64,000 nt of DNA from Bedellia somnulentella (taxonomy: Eukaryota > Arthropoda > Insecta > Lepidoptera > Bedelliidae): the NCBI GenBank assembly GCA_963576735.1, contig OY755197.1, positions 11,048,501 through 11,112,500 on the forward strand, in the 5' to 3' direction. The notes under the pieces are model-generated. The model worked only from the letters and a program-made list of their open reading frames with translations, was not told where the DNA came from and ran no database searches. A program made the translations under genes and the position numbers. This document shows, in pieces, positions 1-12,800 of the stretch (the stretch's first letter is position 1; every line of letters starts with the position of its first letter).

Positions 1-249
1 GGATAATTTTATGAAGAATATTTCCGTCATACATGATTTTTATGTAAGTTTAACCATTAAGGCTGCACACGCGACGGAAGCTTAAAAAATGTAGTAACTT
101 CTCCCGTTTTCCCAAAATTTACCAAAATTCCCCTTTACTACTCTGCTGGAAAGTATACAAAAACCTGCCCAGGAGTATGGAGAATAATTGTACCAAGTTT
201 CGTTAAAATCCGTCGAGTAGTTTTTGTTTCCATAAGGAACATACAAACC

Positions 250-311
<62 letters not shown>

Positions 312-436
312 AATTTTACTGATTGCATTTTTGGCATCAGTATCGATCCCTAATCACCACCTGATAGTTATTTTGAAAATATATTTCATGTACAGAATTG
401 ACCTCTCTACAGATTTATTATAAGTATAGAAGATAT
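1..436 (+). repeat. Interspersed repeat with GACA microsatellite, copy 1
   Basis: Shares ~400 bp with 10065-10463, including GCTGCACACGCGACGGAAGC and a (GACA)n tract at 248-308. Its left end is cut by the window edge. Class not recognised. Confidence 0.8.
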
Positions 437-440
437 AGAT

Positions 441-555
441 TACCATCTTTTCCCCAATCAACTTTCAAAAGTGGCTGAGGAATTTCTCATTCCAATGCTC
501 TGGCTACCCCGTTAAGGGATTTATAGCCGTGAGTATATGTATGTACGTATGTATG
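441..555 (+). mobile_element. Family A retroposon, 5' truncated
   Basis: Starts TACCATCTTTTCCCC and keeps the 3' half with (TATG)n. Fused to the end of the GACA repeat. Confidence 0.8.
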
Positions 556-893
556 CAATGGCTGTAATAGCCGACAAGATTACGTGAATCAAAATATGAA
601 AGGGGTTGCTAAGCACATTCACTCACGTCATTCCTTCTATTGGGATAGGCAGAGATTATTAATCCCCAATTGCTTGCGTCCAGTCTTATCAGTGAATGTT
701 ACAACGCGGATATTTCGAGTGACAAAGGCAATAAACTAACTTGTACTCATGCCATTAACAGCCTTTGGGGTAGGCAGGACTATTGATATACATCGCTACT
801 TTACTACAACGCAATGTTTTACTTCGTATTCATATTGATACCTGCACCAAGCTTAGGATCTCCAGCGTTTAAAATATGCAATATGAGAAAGAT

Positions 894-1144
894 GCTGTGT
901 AGTGTCGGCTTAGAATAGCGCTACCCCATTTTTTTCCGGTGGGTGTACGTAAGAGGCGAATAACGGTATTGGGGCTTTGTAAGGGATTTTTGGGCGATGC
1001 GGTTGCAGACCCATCACCAAGAACCTTTATTTCACCACCTATTCCCCACGCAACTTCCAAAAGTGGCTGAGGAATTTCTCATTCCAAAGCTCTGGCTACC
1101 CCGTTAAGGGATTTATAGCCGTGAGTATATGTATGTATGTATGT
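894..1144 (+). mobile_element. Family A retroposon
   Basis: Near full length (GCTGTGTAGTGTCGGC ... CGTGAGTATATGTATG). Flanked by an unusually long ~68-bp direct duplication (826-893 and 1144-1212). Confidence 0.85.
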
Positions 1145-1454
1145 ATTCATATTGATAACCCGCACCAAGTTTTGGATCTCCAGCGTTTAAAATATGCTAT
1201 ATGAGAAACATGCATCATGCATCGACTTATTTCTCAACTATACGAGGGATAAATCTTCAAGATGCGAAAGTGGCACAAAGTTAAGGTTGTTGACCTGTCA
1301 GCTGAGGTCAGAGAAGCGATGGGAATGCAACGAAGACATATATTGATATACAGGGGTTGACGGTAATTGAAATCTATAGGGTTTCTTAAGCTTGCGGCTA
1401 CATTTATTTATAGTCTAAGTCTATAATATGTTATATTTATTTATAGTGGTTAGT

Positions 1455-1701
1455 GCTGTGTAGTGTCGGCTTAGAATATCACTACCCCATTTCTTCCGGT
1501 GGGTGTACGTAAGAGACGACTAACGGTATTGGGGCTTTTAAGGGATTTTTGGGCGATGCGGTTGGAGACCAATCACCAAACAATCTTTATTTTACCATCT
1601 CTTCCCAACTAACATTTCCAAAAGTGGCTGAGGATTTTTTAATTGCTTAGCTCTGGCTACCCCTTCAGGGGATTTATAGCCGTGAGTATTTGTATGTATG
1701 T
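1455..1701 (+). mobile_element. Family A retroposon
   Basis: Full length. ATTTATTTATAGT occurs on both sides, a likely target duplication. Confidence 0.85.
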
Positions 1702-2358
1702 ATTTATTTATAGTCTGTTTGGGATAACAACTCAATGATATAAGTTACACTAATAACATTAATTAACTTAAAGATAAGATTTGTATGATTCTGACATTTA
1801 TATTATTCCCAAAAATATAAAAAAATAATATCTCTTTTTTTTCAATTTTATTAATTGTGTATTTGTGATACTTACTGTAAATATTTATTGGTTTTAAGTT
1901 AATTTTATGTTAGTTCTGTAATTTAAATACGATATAATACAGTTAAATTGAATAAATTCATGAATCAACCATCCTTTTTTATCATATTTTCACCACTCTA
2001 GCGACTTAAGTAGGTAACAATTTCTAACCCAGATGACTCCTTTAGGGATATATACCTCCGAAACTAACACCTTACGACCACGAATATCCATCATCGAAAA
2101 TCATGTCATATCATATATTTTTCAAAAACAAATTCTGCTTCTAATAACTTTACGTTTAAAAGTTATAAAGCAATCAATCTTACAACTTCTGAAGTGCAAT
2201 TAAAGTATTGGCATCTTGGAAACTCTTTTGATTGATCATTAGAACAATATTAAGCACGTGTATGCTATAAGAAAGGAATGTGTGGTGTATTGAAGATGGA
2301 TCTTTGTTAATAAAATAACATGATATCCTTAGCATTTTCATCCTACAGTATAAAAGTA

Positions 2359-2620
2359 CATATACATATATATACTCACGGCTGTAAATCCCTTGAAGGG
2401 GTGGCCAGAGCTAGGGAATTATAAAATTCCTCAGCCACTTTTGGAAGTTGCGTGGGGAAAGGATGGTAAAATAAAGGTTGTTGGTGATGGGTCTCCAAAC
2501 GCATCGCCCAAAGTCCCTTAAAAGCCCCAATACCGTTAGTCGCCTCTTACGTACACCCACCGGAAGAAATGGGGTAGTGCTATTCTAAGCCGACACTACA
2601 CAGCATTATATAAACACTAC
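2359..2620 (-). mobile_element. Family A retroposon
   Basis: Full length with a 14-bp target duplication ACAGTATAAAAGTA (2345-2358, 2621-2634) and a 16-nt 5' extension. Confidence 0.9.
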
Positions 2621-2687
2621 ACAGTATAAAAGTAAAATATAAAAATATAATGTCAAGTCTGGCATTAATAGTATAGTATTATTTAAT

Positions 2688-2805
2688 ATCTGATGCGAGC
2701 GATGAGATGACAGTATACGCTACTAAGTAAGTGCGAAAGAGATGGCTGCTTTATACCAAGCGATGTCTAATTAAAAGGTCACTCGTGGTAGCAATGCAGT
2801 TGTTT
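2688..2805. mobile_element. GGGCAAGCACGAG MITE, copy 4 (partial)
   Basis: GATGAGATGACAGTATACGC and AAGAGATGGCTGCTTTATAC match the other copies; one end is lost. Confidence 0.6.
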
Positions 2806-2942
2806 TTAAGAGAGACTTGAGACTATCAGGACTAAACATTATGTTCCCTACAAAATCGATTATAGACTATGGATAATTTTACGTGATAATGTACATATAT
2901 GCATTCGACCATTAATCCATAAAAGTGGTACCCTGAGCTTCA

Positions 2943-3181
2943 TACCTACATACATACATACATATACTCACGGCTATAAATCCCTAGAAAGGGCAGCCAG
3001 AGTTAACGAATTAGAAATTCCTCAGCCACTTTTGGAAGTTGCGTGGGGAAAAGATGGTAAAATAAAGGTTGTTGGTGATGGGTCTCCAACCGCCCAAAAA
3101 GCCTCAATATCGTTAGTCGCCTCTTACGTACACCCACCGGATGAAAAGGGGTAGTGCTATTCTAAGCCGACACTACACAGC
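2943..3181 (-). mobile_element. Family A retroposon
   Basis: Target duplication GCTTCA (2937-2942 and 3180-3185). Small internal deletion. Confidence 0.85.
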
Positions 3182-3383
3182 TTCAGTAATAGAAATTATT
3201 CAGCCACTTTTAGACGTCGAGCAGGGAAAGGGCTGTTGAATAAAATGTCTTCGCTAGAGGTCTATATTCAATTAAAAACACAAATATTCTAAGCCAATTC
3301 TTTTCATACCTTACAACATTCGCGGGAAATATGTGTTAGTGCTAGTTAAGAGAAACATTGATGATGTATTGAATACTTAGATT

Positions 3384-3637
3384 GGCCGTGTAGTGCCGGA
3401 TTAGAATAGCACTACCCCATTTCTTCCGGTGGGTATACGTAAGTGGCGACTAACGGTATTGGGGCTTTTAAGGGATTTTTGGGCGATGCGGTTGGAGACC
3501 CATCACCAAAAACCTTTATTTTTACCATCTTTTCCCCACTCAACTTCCAAAAGTGGCTGAGGAACTTCTAGTTCCTTAGCTCTGGCTACCCCTTCTAGGG
3601 AAATATAGCCGTAAGCATATGTATGTATGTATGTATG
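3384..3637 (+). mobile_element. Family A retroposon
   Basis: Full length, target duplication TAGATT (3378-3383, 3638-3643). Its hairpin stem is GGAAC/GTTCC. Ends ~80 bp before hexokinase exon 1. Confidence 0.88.
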
Positions 3638-3718
3638 TAGATTAAAAGCTTGGTGCGAGGGTCAATTTTGAATAAAAAATAATGTGTTGCCTTACTTAGT
3701 TTTCAAATCACCTTCCAG

Positions 3719-3872
3719 ATCGCCCAACGGCTGTCAGGTCTGCTCCTCGACGGGTCCAAGCTGCAGCAGGTCCGAGACGTGTTCATCGCCGAGCTGGAGG
3801 CTGGCCTGCAGGAGCGGCCTTCCAGTCTGCAGATGGAGAACACGTACGTGCCTGAGCTGCCCACTGGGACAG
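3719..3872 (+). CDS. HK: Hexokinase exon 1 of those visible
   Basis: Acceptor ccttccag, donor G|gtaaat. It encodes the N-terminal helix and ends in MENTYVPELPTGT, the classic hexokinase lead-in. It enters in phase 0, so at least one upstream coding exon is expected. Confidence 0.93.
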
Positions 3873-6800
3873 GTAAATCTATAAAAAGATTGGTAGACCG
3901 CATGGTTTGTTTTGGGGTGACTTTTGATGATAAAACGTCAATTTAAAACAGATTCTTTTGTTCTATTCAACACATAGCGCCGCCGTTTAGTTCAGCAATT
4001 GATAATTTCCCTCTTGCTCACGGAACTGGCTGGCTGGCTGCTAAAATATTAAAAAACTGAAAAACATGAAACTACCCCATTTCTTCCAGTGGGTGTACGT
4101 AAGAGGCGACTAACGGTATGGGGCTTTTAAGGGATTTTTGGGCGATGTGGTTGGAGACCCATCACCAACAACCTTTATTTTACCATCTTTTCCCCACGCA
4201 ACTTCCAAAAGTGGCTGAGGAATTTCTAATTCCTTAGCTTTGGCTACCCTTTCTGGGGATTTATAGCCGTTAGTATATGTATGTATGTAACCAACTACAT
4301 CTAACGCCCGATTTTTTAATCCGGTAATTCAAGCTGAGAATGACTTAATCGTTCTGTCTCATTCATTTGTTAAGATTTCAATGCGACAGAACGATACTTA
4401 AGTTGTTTTCAGCTGGAATACTCAATTCAGAAATCGGTCGTAAATCTATTATTATTATTTGTACTAAAATATTATTGTGTTTTTTCAGAGGAAGGCGTAT
4501 TCTTAGCACTGGATCTGGGAGGTACCAACTTCAGGGTGCTTTTACTAGAACTGCGCCACGGAGAACTGGTGAAGGAAGATGTCAAACATTATCACATCAG
4601 GTAAGTACATAAAAACATGCTTACATATACTCAAGACTATAAATTCCTAGAAGGGGTAGCCAGTGCAAAGAAATTCCTCACTCAGCCACTTTTGGGAAGT
4701 TGGGTGGGGAAAAGACGGTAAAATAAGGTTGTTGGTGATGGGTCCCTAACCGCATCGCCCATAAACCACTTAAAAGATCCCAATAGCCTTAGTTGCCTCT
4801 TACGACACCCATGGGTAGAACGGGGTAGTGACATTCTAAGCCGGTACTACACGGCACTTGTCCAAATTATTTACACTGATATGATGGAGATAAAAGGTCA
4901 AAAGATTTCTTTGTTTGGAAAAAAGTTAATGCGACGCTTATCGTTGAAACGATAGCATTATATTATCAGAAAATTAACAAAAATAATAATTGCTTGATTG
5001 ATCAATAAAAAATAATTAGACCTACAAAAAGTAATTATATCTCTTTTAGCCAAATGAAATTGAGAGAAACACTACTTTAACTATAACTAACTTAATTTGA
5101 ATGTTTTTGTTCATGAAAACCTCATGTGGGGATTATTAGTAAATTTATTACTAATAAATAAACAAACACTTCTTAAAAGTGTAAAAGGAACAAAGGATAG
5201 AAGAATTACACACTGGCAGCCATTGACACGGTAGCTCAATTGGCAGAGCGACGGGGCCGTACACCCGAGGTCGCGGGTTCGATTTCCGCCTGTGCCGAAG
5301 TTTGTCTTTCCTTTATTTATCCTTTATTTATTAGTTATAACTAACTTCTCACTTATATCAGTAGTTCCGTTTTTGGGTAGGCAGACACTATCGATATGCA
5401 CTTCGTACCATCCTGGACATTCTCTTAAAATTCATTTATATTCATTAAATCATTTATGTTTCCATTTATTCATATCACCTTTGACGCCTACCTTTTCGAC
5501 AATTCTTTGTTGGAGCTCAATGTGTCCTCCCTCCGTCCTCTATGCACGTTGGGTCTATATATCTCTTTTACCAATACACTTTAATCCATCATCTCTATTA
5601 ATATTTTACGCTGTGTACACAGTGTATGGTTTGGTGGCATTGGTTGTATAAGAATGAATATTCAGGTGAGAGTATATTTCACAACGGCTATGGTAATTTT
5701 GCTTTATTGTATACTAGTGGTCCGCACCGGCTTCGCACGGATGGTGTTAATTATTGTTTACTGCTTACCCTCTTCGATATTTAGCGTGATGATATATATC
5801 CTATGTCATTTTCCTGGTTCTAAGCTACCTCTCCAATAATTTTGAGCAAGATCCGTTCGTTTGTTCTCGAGTTATAAATAGTTTAACTAACACCACTTTC
5901 TTCCATATATATAGATTTTAATGTAAGTGTGATAAGATAACAGATAATATAATAGGTGTGATTAATAAAAGTAAATATTGGTAATTATCCACATTCCAGT
6001 GATGAGCTACGTCTGGGTCCCGGCACCGACCTGTTCAACTTCCTGGCTGATTGCGTACAGGATTTCGTCACTACTGAGGGTATACAGCATCAGGAACTGC
6101 CTCTCGGTAAGGATTAAAAACATTTTAGGCAATGGTAAAAACAGTTACTAAGTCTGTAAAATGAATGTTAATTATATGAGCAACTTTATTCAGTAACTTA
6201 ATACGAAAATAAGATCTTAAAATATGCAATTTTTAAACACAATAAAGAAGGATAGTTACATTTTATAACTGCCCATTATTACCAATAAGGCTGTCTATCT
6301 AGGTTTCTCAATATACATACATACATATACTCACGGCTGTAAATCCCTTACGGGGTAGCCAGAGCTTTGGAATGAAATTCCTCAGCCACTTTTGGAAGTT
6401 GATTGGGGAAAAGATGGTAATAATAAATAAATGTTTTTGGTAATGGGTCTCCAACCACATCGCCCAAAAATTATTTATGAAGCCCCTATACCCTTAGTCG
6501 CCTCTTACGATCACCCACGGGTAGAAATGGGGTAGTGCTATTCTTAGCCGACACTACACTGTACCAATATCAGCTATGAGAATAATTTTCACGGTTAACC
6601 AGTCCCTAAAATATCTCCAAAATCCAGTCCAATAACTTTTCCACAATTTTGTACAAAATCATCGGTCTAACTTATGTAAAAAAAAACTCTTACTTTATAT
6701 CATCCAGTCAGATTATATTAAAAGTATCTTGATAGATATTCCTTGTGTGGACGACTAGATCTGTAATCCGTAAAGCAAAACTTATCGAAGTAGAGTCAGT

Positions 6801-9800
6801 AGAGTAAGATTTAACGTAGGTTTGTGACGTTCAAAAAATCGAGAACAATTCTTTTTATTATGAAATAAATATTTTTTATCTTTTTATCTTCAACTTTTCA
6901 TTCAAATAACTAGATTATTAAATAATTTGAAATTTTTTGGGGGATTATTACTATTAAATAAAGGAAAGTAAAACTTCGACACAGGCGGGAATCGAACCCG
7001 CGACCTCGGGTATACGCCCCCGTCGCTCTGTCAATTGGCAAAGCGACGGAGGCGTATACCCGAGGTCGTGGGTTCAATTCCCGCCTGTGACAAAATTTTT
7101 CTTTCCTTTATTTATTCTTTATTTAATAGATTATTGAAGGTATGCTCCACAATTAGGTAAATGCCTCTGCCATTTCTTCCAGGCTTCACCTTCTCATTCC
7201 CAATGAAACAACATTCCATATCCTCTGGCGAGCTGATAACCTGGACAAAGAGTTTCAAGTGCTCGGGCATGGAAGGCGTGGATGTAGCCGCTTTACTCCA
7301 GCGTTGTTTGGATGCCAGGGGTCTCAAGGTCACCGTGCAGGTGCTGCTAAATGATACCACTGGCACCTTGGTGGCTGGGGCACAACAGGATCAGGATGTT
7401 GGGGTATGCAGTTTGGTTTAAAAGATCTGTGGGTGTAAAATGGTCGACCATATTTTTTTATAGGTTCTTTTGGTGAAAGTTTTGTAATTAAATCTCAAGC
7501 AGTTAGTTACATACATACATACATATACTAACGGCTATAAATCCCCAGAAAGGGTAGCCAGAGCTAAGGAATTAGAAATTCCTCAGCCACTTTTGGAAGT
7601 TCACCGGGGAAAAGATGATAAAGTAAAGATTGTTGGTGATGGGTGTTCAACCGCATCACCCAAAAGCCCCTTTGTAAAGCCCCAAATACCCTTAGGCGCC
7701 TTTTACGTACAACCACGGGAAGGAATGGGGTAGTGCTATTCTACGCTGACACTACACAGCATACCTCTATAGTTTATTATTTTCTTAAAAAACTAAAAGA
7801 TGCATGTTACTATTTACGTTATAGGTACTTTAGAATGATATATGATTTAAGCTGTGTAGTGTGGGCTTAGAATAGCACTACCCCATTTCTTCCGGTGGGT
7901 GTACGTAAGAGGCGACTAACGGACTTGGGGCTTTTTAAGGGATTTTTGGGCGATGCGGTTGGAGACCCATCACCAACAACTTTTATTCTACCATCTTTTC
8001 CCCACTCAACTTCCAAAAGTGGCTGAGGAATTTCTTATTTCTTAGCTCTGGCTACCCCTTTTAGGGATTTATAGCCGTGAGTATATGTATGTATGTAGTA
8101 TTATGTAAGTAAAATATCCTAAGAGTTATTTTGTCTTGAGCCTTTGAATAAACCGATATCAAATTGTACTTTGTGTGTAAGTTTAAAATTACACAAATTG
8201 TTAACAGATGGTGTATGTGCTTTCGACACAGCTTATCCTCATACATACATATAGTCACGGCCACATATCCCAACAAGGGGTGACCAGAGCTTTAGAGCTA
8301 GAAACTCCTCAGCCACATTTGGAAGTTGATTAGCTTACCCTTATTACTGACTATGCCAAACACATTTTTATACTTGCCTTTAAAGTAGGATGGGCACAAA
8401 TGTATGGCACCTGGTCCCAGCACCAATCAGGATGAGTGATAAGTCGCATCGTTGGAAAGGTTAAATAACATAAACACAAACGTTCACGCTGAATATCCCC
8501 GAAGGGGTTGGCAGAGGTACTAATACTTCTGATCATCACGTGACATTGTCACCTGGCGTTCAGAGTACCCACGTTTTGCACGGACAATGTACTCACGTGA
8601 TAGGGGGCGGGCCTATCGCCATTTTGTACGAATACCCGGTCACATGACTAAGTAGGTACAACTCAGCCATGTGGGTTTTTTCATGATGTTTTCCCTCACC
8701 GGTAACAACCGTGATAAATTAACCACACATATGTCTTTATAAAAGACAAATTGGTGTAGGCCCGACCCGGGATTTGAACGCTAGTCGCTTGCACGTTATC
8801 CGGTGTTCTACCCATTGAGCTATCACGTCGTCAAAGGTTAAGGAAAGGTTAAATCTTGTCCTAAATTGCTGCCGTTTTTGAGACAGATTATTTTAAAAGT
8901 TTTTTTTGACAAGACTGTTCGTCATGTTTGTTTCATGTTTTTGATACATTTTCGATTTAAATATGACAATTTATTGCAAACTCTTACAGTTTTTACAATG
9001 GCGTTTCCAGCATTGAGATGTTTTAAGTATAACATAATTACTAAGTTACACCAGAAACATGAATTGTCATAATTTCACATAATTAACGAAATCAAGATTG
9101 TCAAAAATCGGCGGTTCTAACAAGATTACACTAACAGGGCTTTAGAATGATATATGATTTAACTTGATTGAGAGATATTAAACATGGGGGCCAAATTGCC
9201 CATCCTCCTTTATAATTAATATATATTTTATTTATACTCAGATTGGTGTAATCCTGGGTACTGGTTCCAACGGCTGTTACATGGAGAAAGCGTCCCGGGT
9301 GTCCCACTGGGAGAGCGCTCGGTCCACCATCGCAGATGTGTGCGTTGACATCGAGTGGGGGGCGTTCGGGGATGATGGTTGTTTGGACTTCATCCGGACG
9401 CCCTATGATGATGAAGTGGATGAGAACTCGTTGCTTGCTAATAGTTTCAGGTAATAAATTTAAATTAAGTTACAGGTATGTTCATATGAAGTACTAGTGG
9501 ATCGTCCCAGCTTCGCACGGGTAGCGTTGTTTTTTAAAATATCTGAGGTTTCTTTCTTTAGTCACTGCTCAAGCATTGTGAAATTCAGCGCAACGTTTTC
9601 AATTTATTAAATTTATACCACTCCCTTAACAGTGTAGTTTGGTGATTTTTAATGCGCTTTAATGAACGGTTCAGTATTTCCGTTTAATAGCAAATTTTGG
9701 AATAAAACGCTATGAAGTATTTATAAAAATCTAAAAAATAAATCATTACATGTTGTAGGATGCAACTACTGGCGCCATCTAGTATGTTGTATGTAAATTA

Positions 9801-12800
9801 GTAACGATTCGGTTTTGGTCACGGGCGCGTGGCTTATTTTATGTATAATTTCGGTGTTTCTCTACCGATTGCTATGATTCTTTTTTTATTGAATAGTTAA
9901 TAATGTTACCTTTTTTAAATAAGGGATGAGTGAGAGGTTTACAAACGTAAGAGTAAACAAATATATTTAGAATATTCCGAACTGCTAAGCTATAAGGAAT
10001 TACACGTGTTATTGTGAGTCAACCGTAAAAGATAGACATAAACTGTTGAGGATTTTTTTTAGATAATTTTATGAAAAACATTTCCGTCATACTCGTACAT
10101 GATTTCTATGTAAGTTTAACCATTAAGGCTGCACACGCGACGGAAGCTTAAAAAATGTAGTAACTTCTCCCGTTTTCCCAAAATTCCCCTTTACTACTCT
10201 GCTGGAAAGTATACAAAAACCTGCCCAGGAATATGGAGAATAATTGTACCAAGTTTCGTTAAAATCCGTCTAGTAGTATTTGTTTCCATAAGGAACATAC
10301 AAACCGACAGACAGACAGACAGACAGACAGACAAAAAATTTACTGATTGCAGTTTTGGCATCAGTATCGATCCCTAATCACCACCTGATAGTTATTTTGA
10401 AAATATATTTCATGTACAGAATTGACCTCTCTACAGATTTATTATAAGTATAGAAGATGAAGAATATAACTTTTAACAAAAAGAAAACCGACTTCATAGT
10501 GGGAAAAACAACCGAAAATAAACAATCTAGTACTAAAAAGTACGAAATAAGTTTTAAATTGAATCACGCAGGCTGGCACCGACTCAAAAATTAATTTAAG
10601 AGAATTTCAATGTTTAGGTAGGTTGAACTGACGCGTGTGGAAAAAACCTGATTTCGTACTCTTTAGTACTAGATTGTTTATTTTCGGTTGTTTTTCCCAC
10701 TGAAGTCGGTTTTCTTTTTGTTAAAAGTTATTTTATTTTACGAGTTTTAGAGATGGGTAGACCTGGCAAAGATGCCTCTCGTTTGAGGCAGTGCGACGGT
10801 TACTGTATTATTTTTCGTATTTCCGGTATTTCTATTATGATACGATATTAAATAGGCTCAACCATATGTAACTTTACATTGTCCTTGAAATCCCTCGAAA
10901 GGCGATGGTCTACAATTCTACATCTCAAGAAAGACTCCAACGTTCACGCCGAATATCCCCGAAGGGGTTAGCAGAGGTAGTAATACTTCTAAATATCACC
11001 TGACATTGGCACCTGTTGTTCAGAGTACCCACGCTTTGCTTGGACCCACGTGCTCACGTTATACAGGGCAGGCCTATCGGCGTTTTGAACAAATACACTA
11101 TCACATGATTGTGAGTTTCGACAGTCCCCTCGATTTCCTGGGATGCCATCATCAGATCCTGGTCTCATGGTACTTTCTCGGTAACAATAACATGACAATA
11201 GAAATGTTGAGTGAACCTGTACTTCTCCTCATAAAAGCTACGAAGAGGAGCATAAATCTTTATGGAATGGTGAAAGAACTGTTTCCGAACTCCTAGTGAT
11301 CGAGGACCGACACCTTCCATCATCAGCTTAGCAGCATAACAATATGATTTTCAGAAGCAAATACCAATACAAGTTCAAAAAATATGTAAAACGCGGTACA
11401 TTTGCCTATAAAATTTCAAGGTTCCCCTCGATTTCTCCAGGATCCGATCATCAGACCCTGATATCCTCATCATGGTACCAATCCGGGAGTATCTTCTTTC
11501 GAACAAAAAAATAATAATCAAAATCGGTTCACAAATGGCGAAGTAATCGGCGAACATACATAAAAAAAAAAAAATATACGGTCGAATTGAGAACACTCCT
11601 TTTTTTGAAGTCGGTTAAAAAAGAAGTATGGAAAGATTGATGGATGTAAACGAAGTTAGAGAGGTTTGTCAGGATCGTACAAAGTGGCTATCAATCGTCT
11701 CTGCCTACCCCAATGGGAACTAATGGCGTGAGTTTATGTATGTATGTTTATATCTGTTTTTTTATATATATTTTACCTATATCTTCTCTTCTCTTAATCT
11801 TAATCCGAAAAAGAGAGAAGATATCTTTAGTATATAGAGAGATAATTCCTCACACTCACGTAAATCGATGGTTGAATTAACTTACTTTGGTACAAAAAAC
11901 TACTATATTTAGCATAGTATTTGGGTTAACCTAACCTTTCGGGGTTAACTGCATCTGTATGTTTTATCCGTGTAGTTTCGACTTCGAATGTCACTACCCC
12001 CTTCTACCCACGGGTGTCGTAAGAGGCACACGGTTTGGGACCTTTTTAATCTAAGTGCAGAGCATAGCTCAAACTCTTGTGCACATTTGCCGATCAAAAG
12101 ATTTTATATACATTATCTTAAATTTTATGGATTTTGTCTTATAAAATTTCAGATTCGAGAAGTACATCGGAGGCAAATACTTAGGAGACCTATTATCATC
12201 AGCGCTAAGTCGGCTGGCTAGAGATGAACTGTTCCCAGTGGAGCTACCTATGCATTCCTTACTTACAGCACACTTGAGTCTATTTGAAGAGTAAGTTTTT
12301 TTTTATATAAAACGGCGATAGGCCTGCCCCCTATCACGTGAGTACACTGTCTAAGTAAGACGTGGGTACCTTCTCTGGACACAAGATGGCGCTGAAATGT
12401 GAGTTCAGAAGTATTGGCCCCTCTGCCAACCCCTTCGGGGATAAACGGTGTGAACGTTTATGTTTATGTTTTATGTTTTTTATATAGTTATTTCGGTTTA
12501 AGTTAGATAGTAAAAAATATAGAATCTGTAAAATTACATTTCCCCATGAGTTGTGAAGTATTTTCAAAAACTTATAAATAAAGCTATCTCAAGTAACTGT
12601 TTGAAAATTTTCATTAAGCTACAGATTTTAGTAGATGTGTAGTAGGGATATTAAAAAGTAAATTTTACAACCGTGATAGCCCAGTGGGTAGAACACTCGG
12701 TTATCGTGCAAACGACTAGTGTTCAAATCCTGGGTCGGGCCTACACCAATTTGTCTTTTCTAAAGACATATGTGTGGTTAATTTATCATGGTTGTTAACA

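Larger units (their letters stand above)
1..3718. other. Non-coding, repeat-filled region 5' of hexokinase exon 1
   Basis: Holds the GACA repeat, six family A copies and a MITE fragment. No hexokinase start exon, promoter or other coding exon could be recognised; it is probably intron. Confidence 0.6.

Noticed and set aside
5228..5300. Cloverleaf-like tRNA gene
   Set aside because: The same head occurs about eight times with shared non-tRNA flanks (family C SINE) and variable anticodon loops, so it is a retroposon, not a single tRNA gene.
5292..5839. Two long open frames after the family C SINE
   Set aside because: AT/T-rich frames without coding character, inside hexokinase intron 2 and overlapping repeats.
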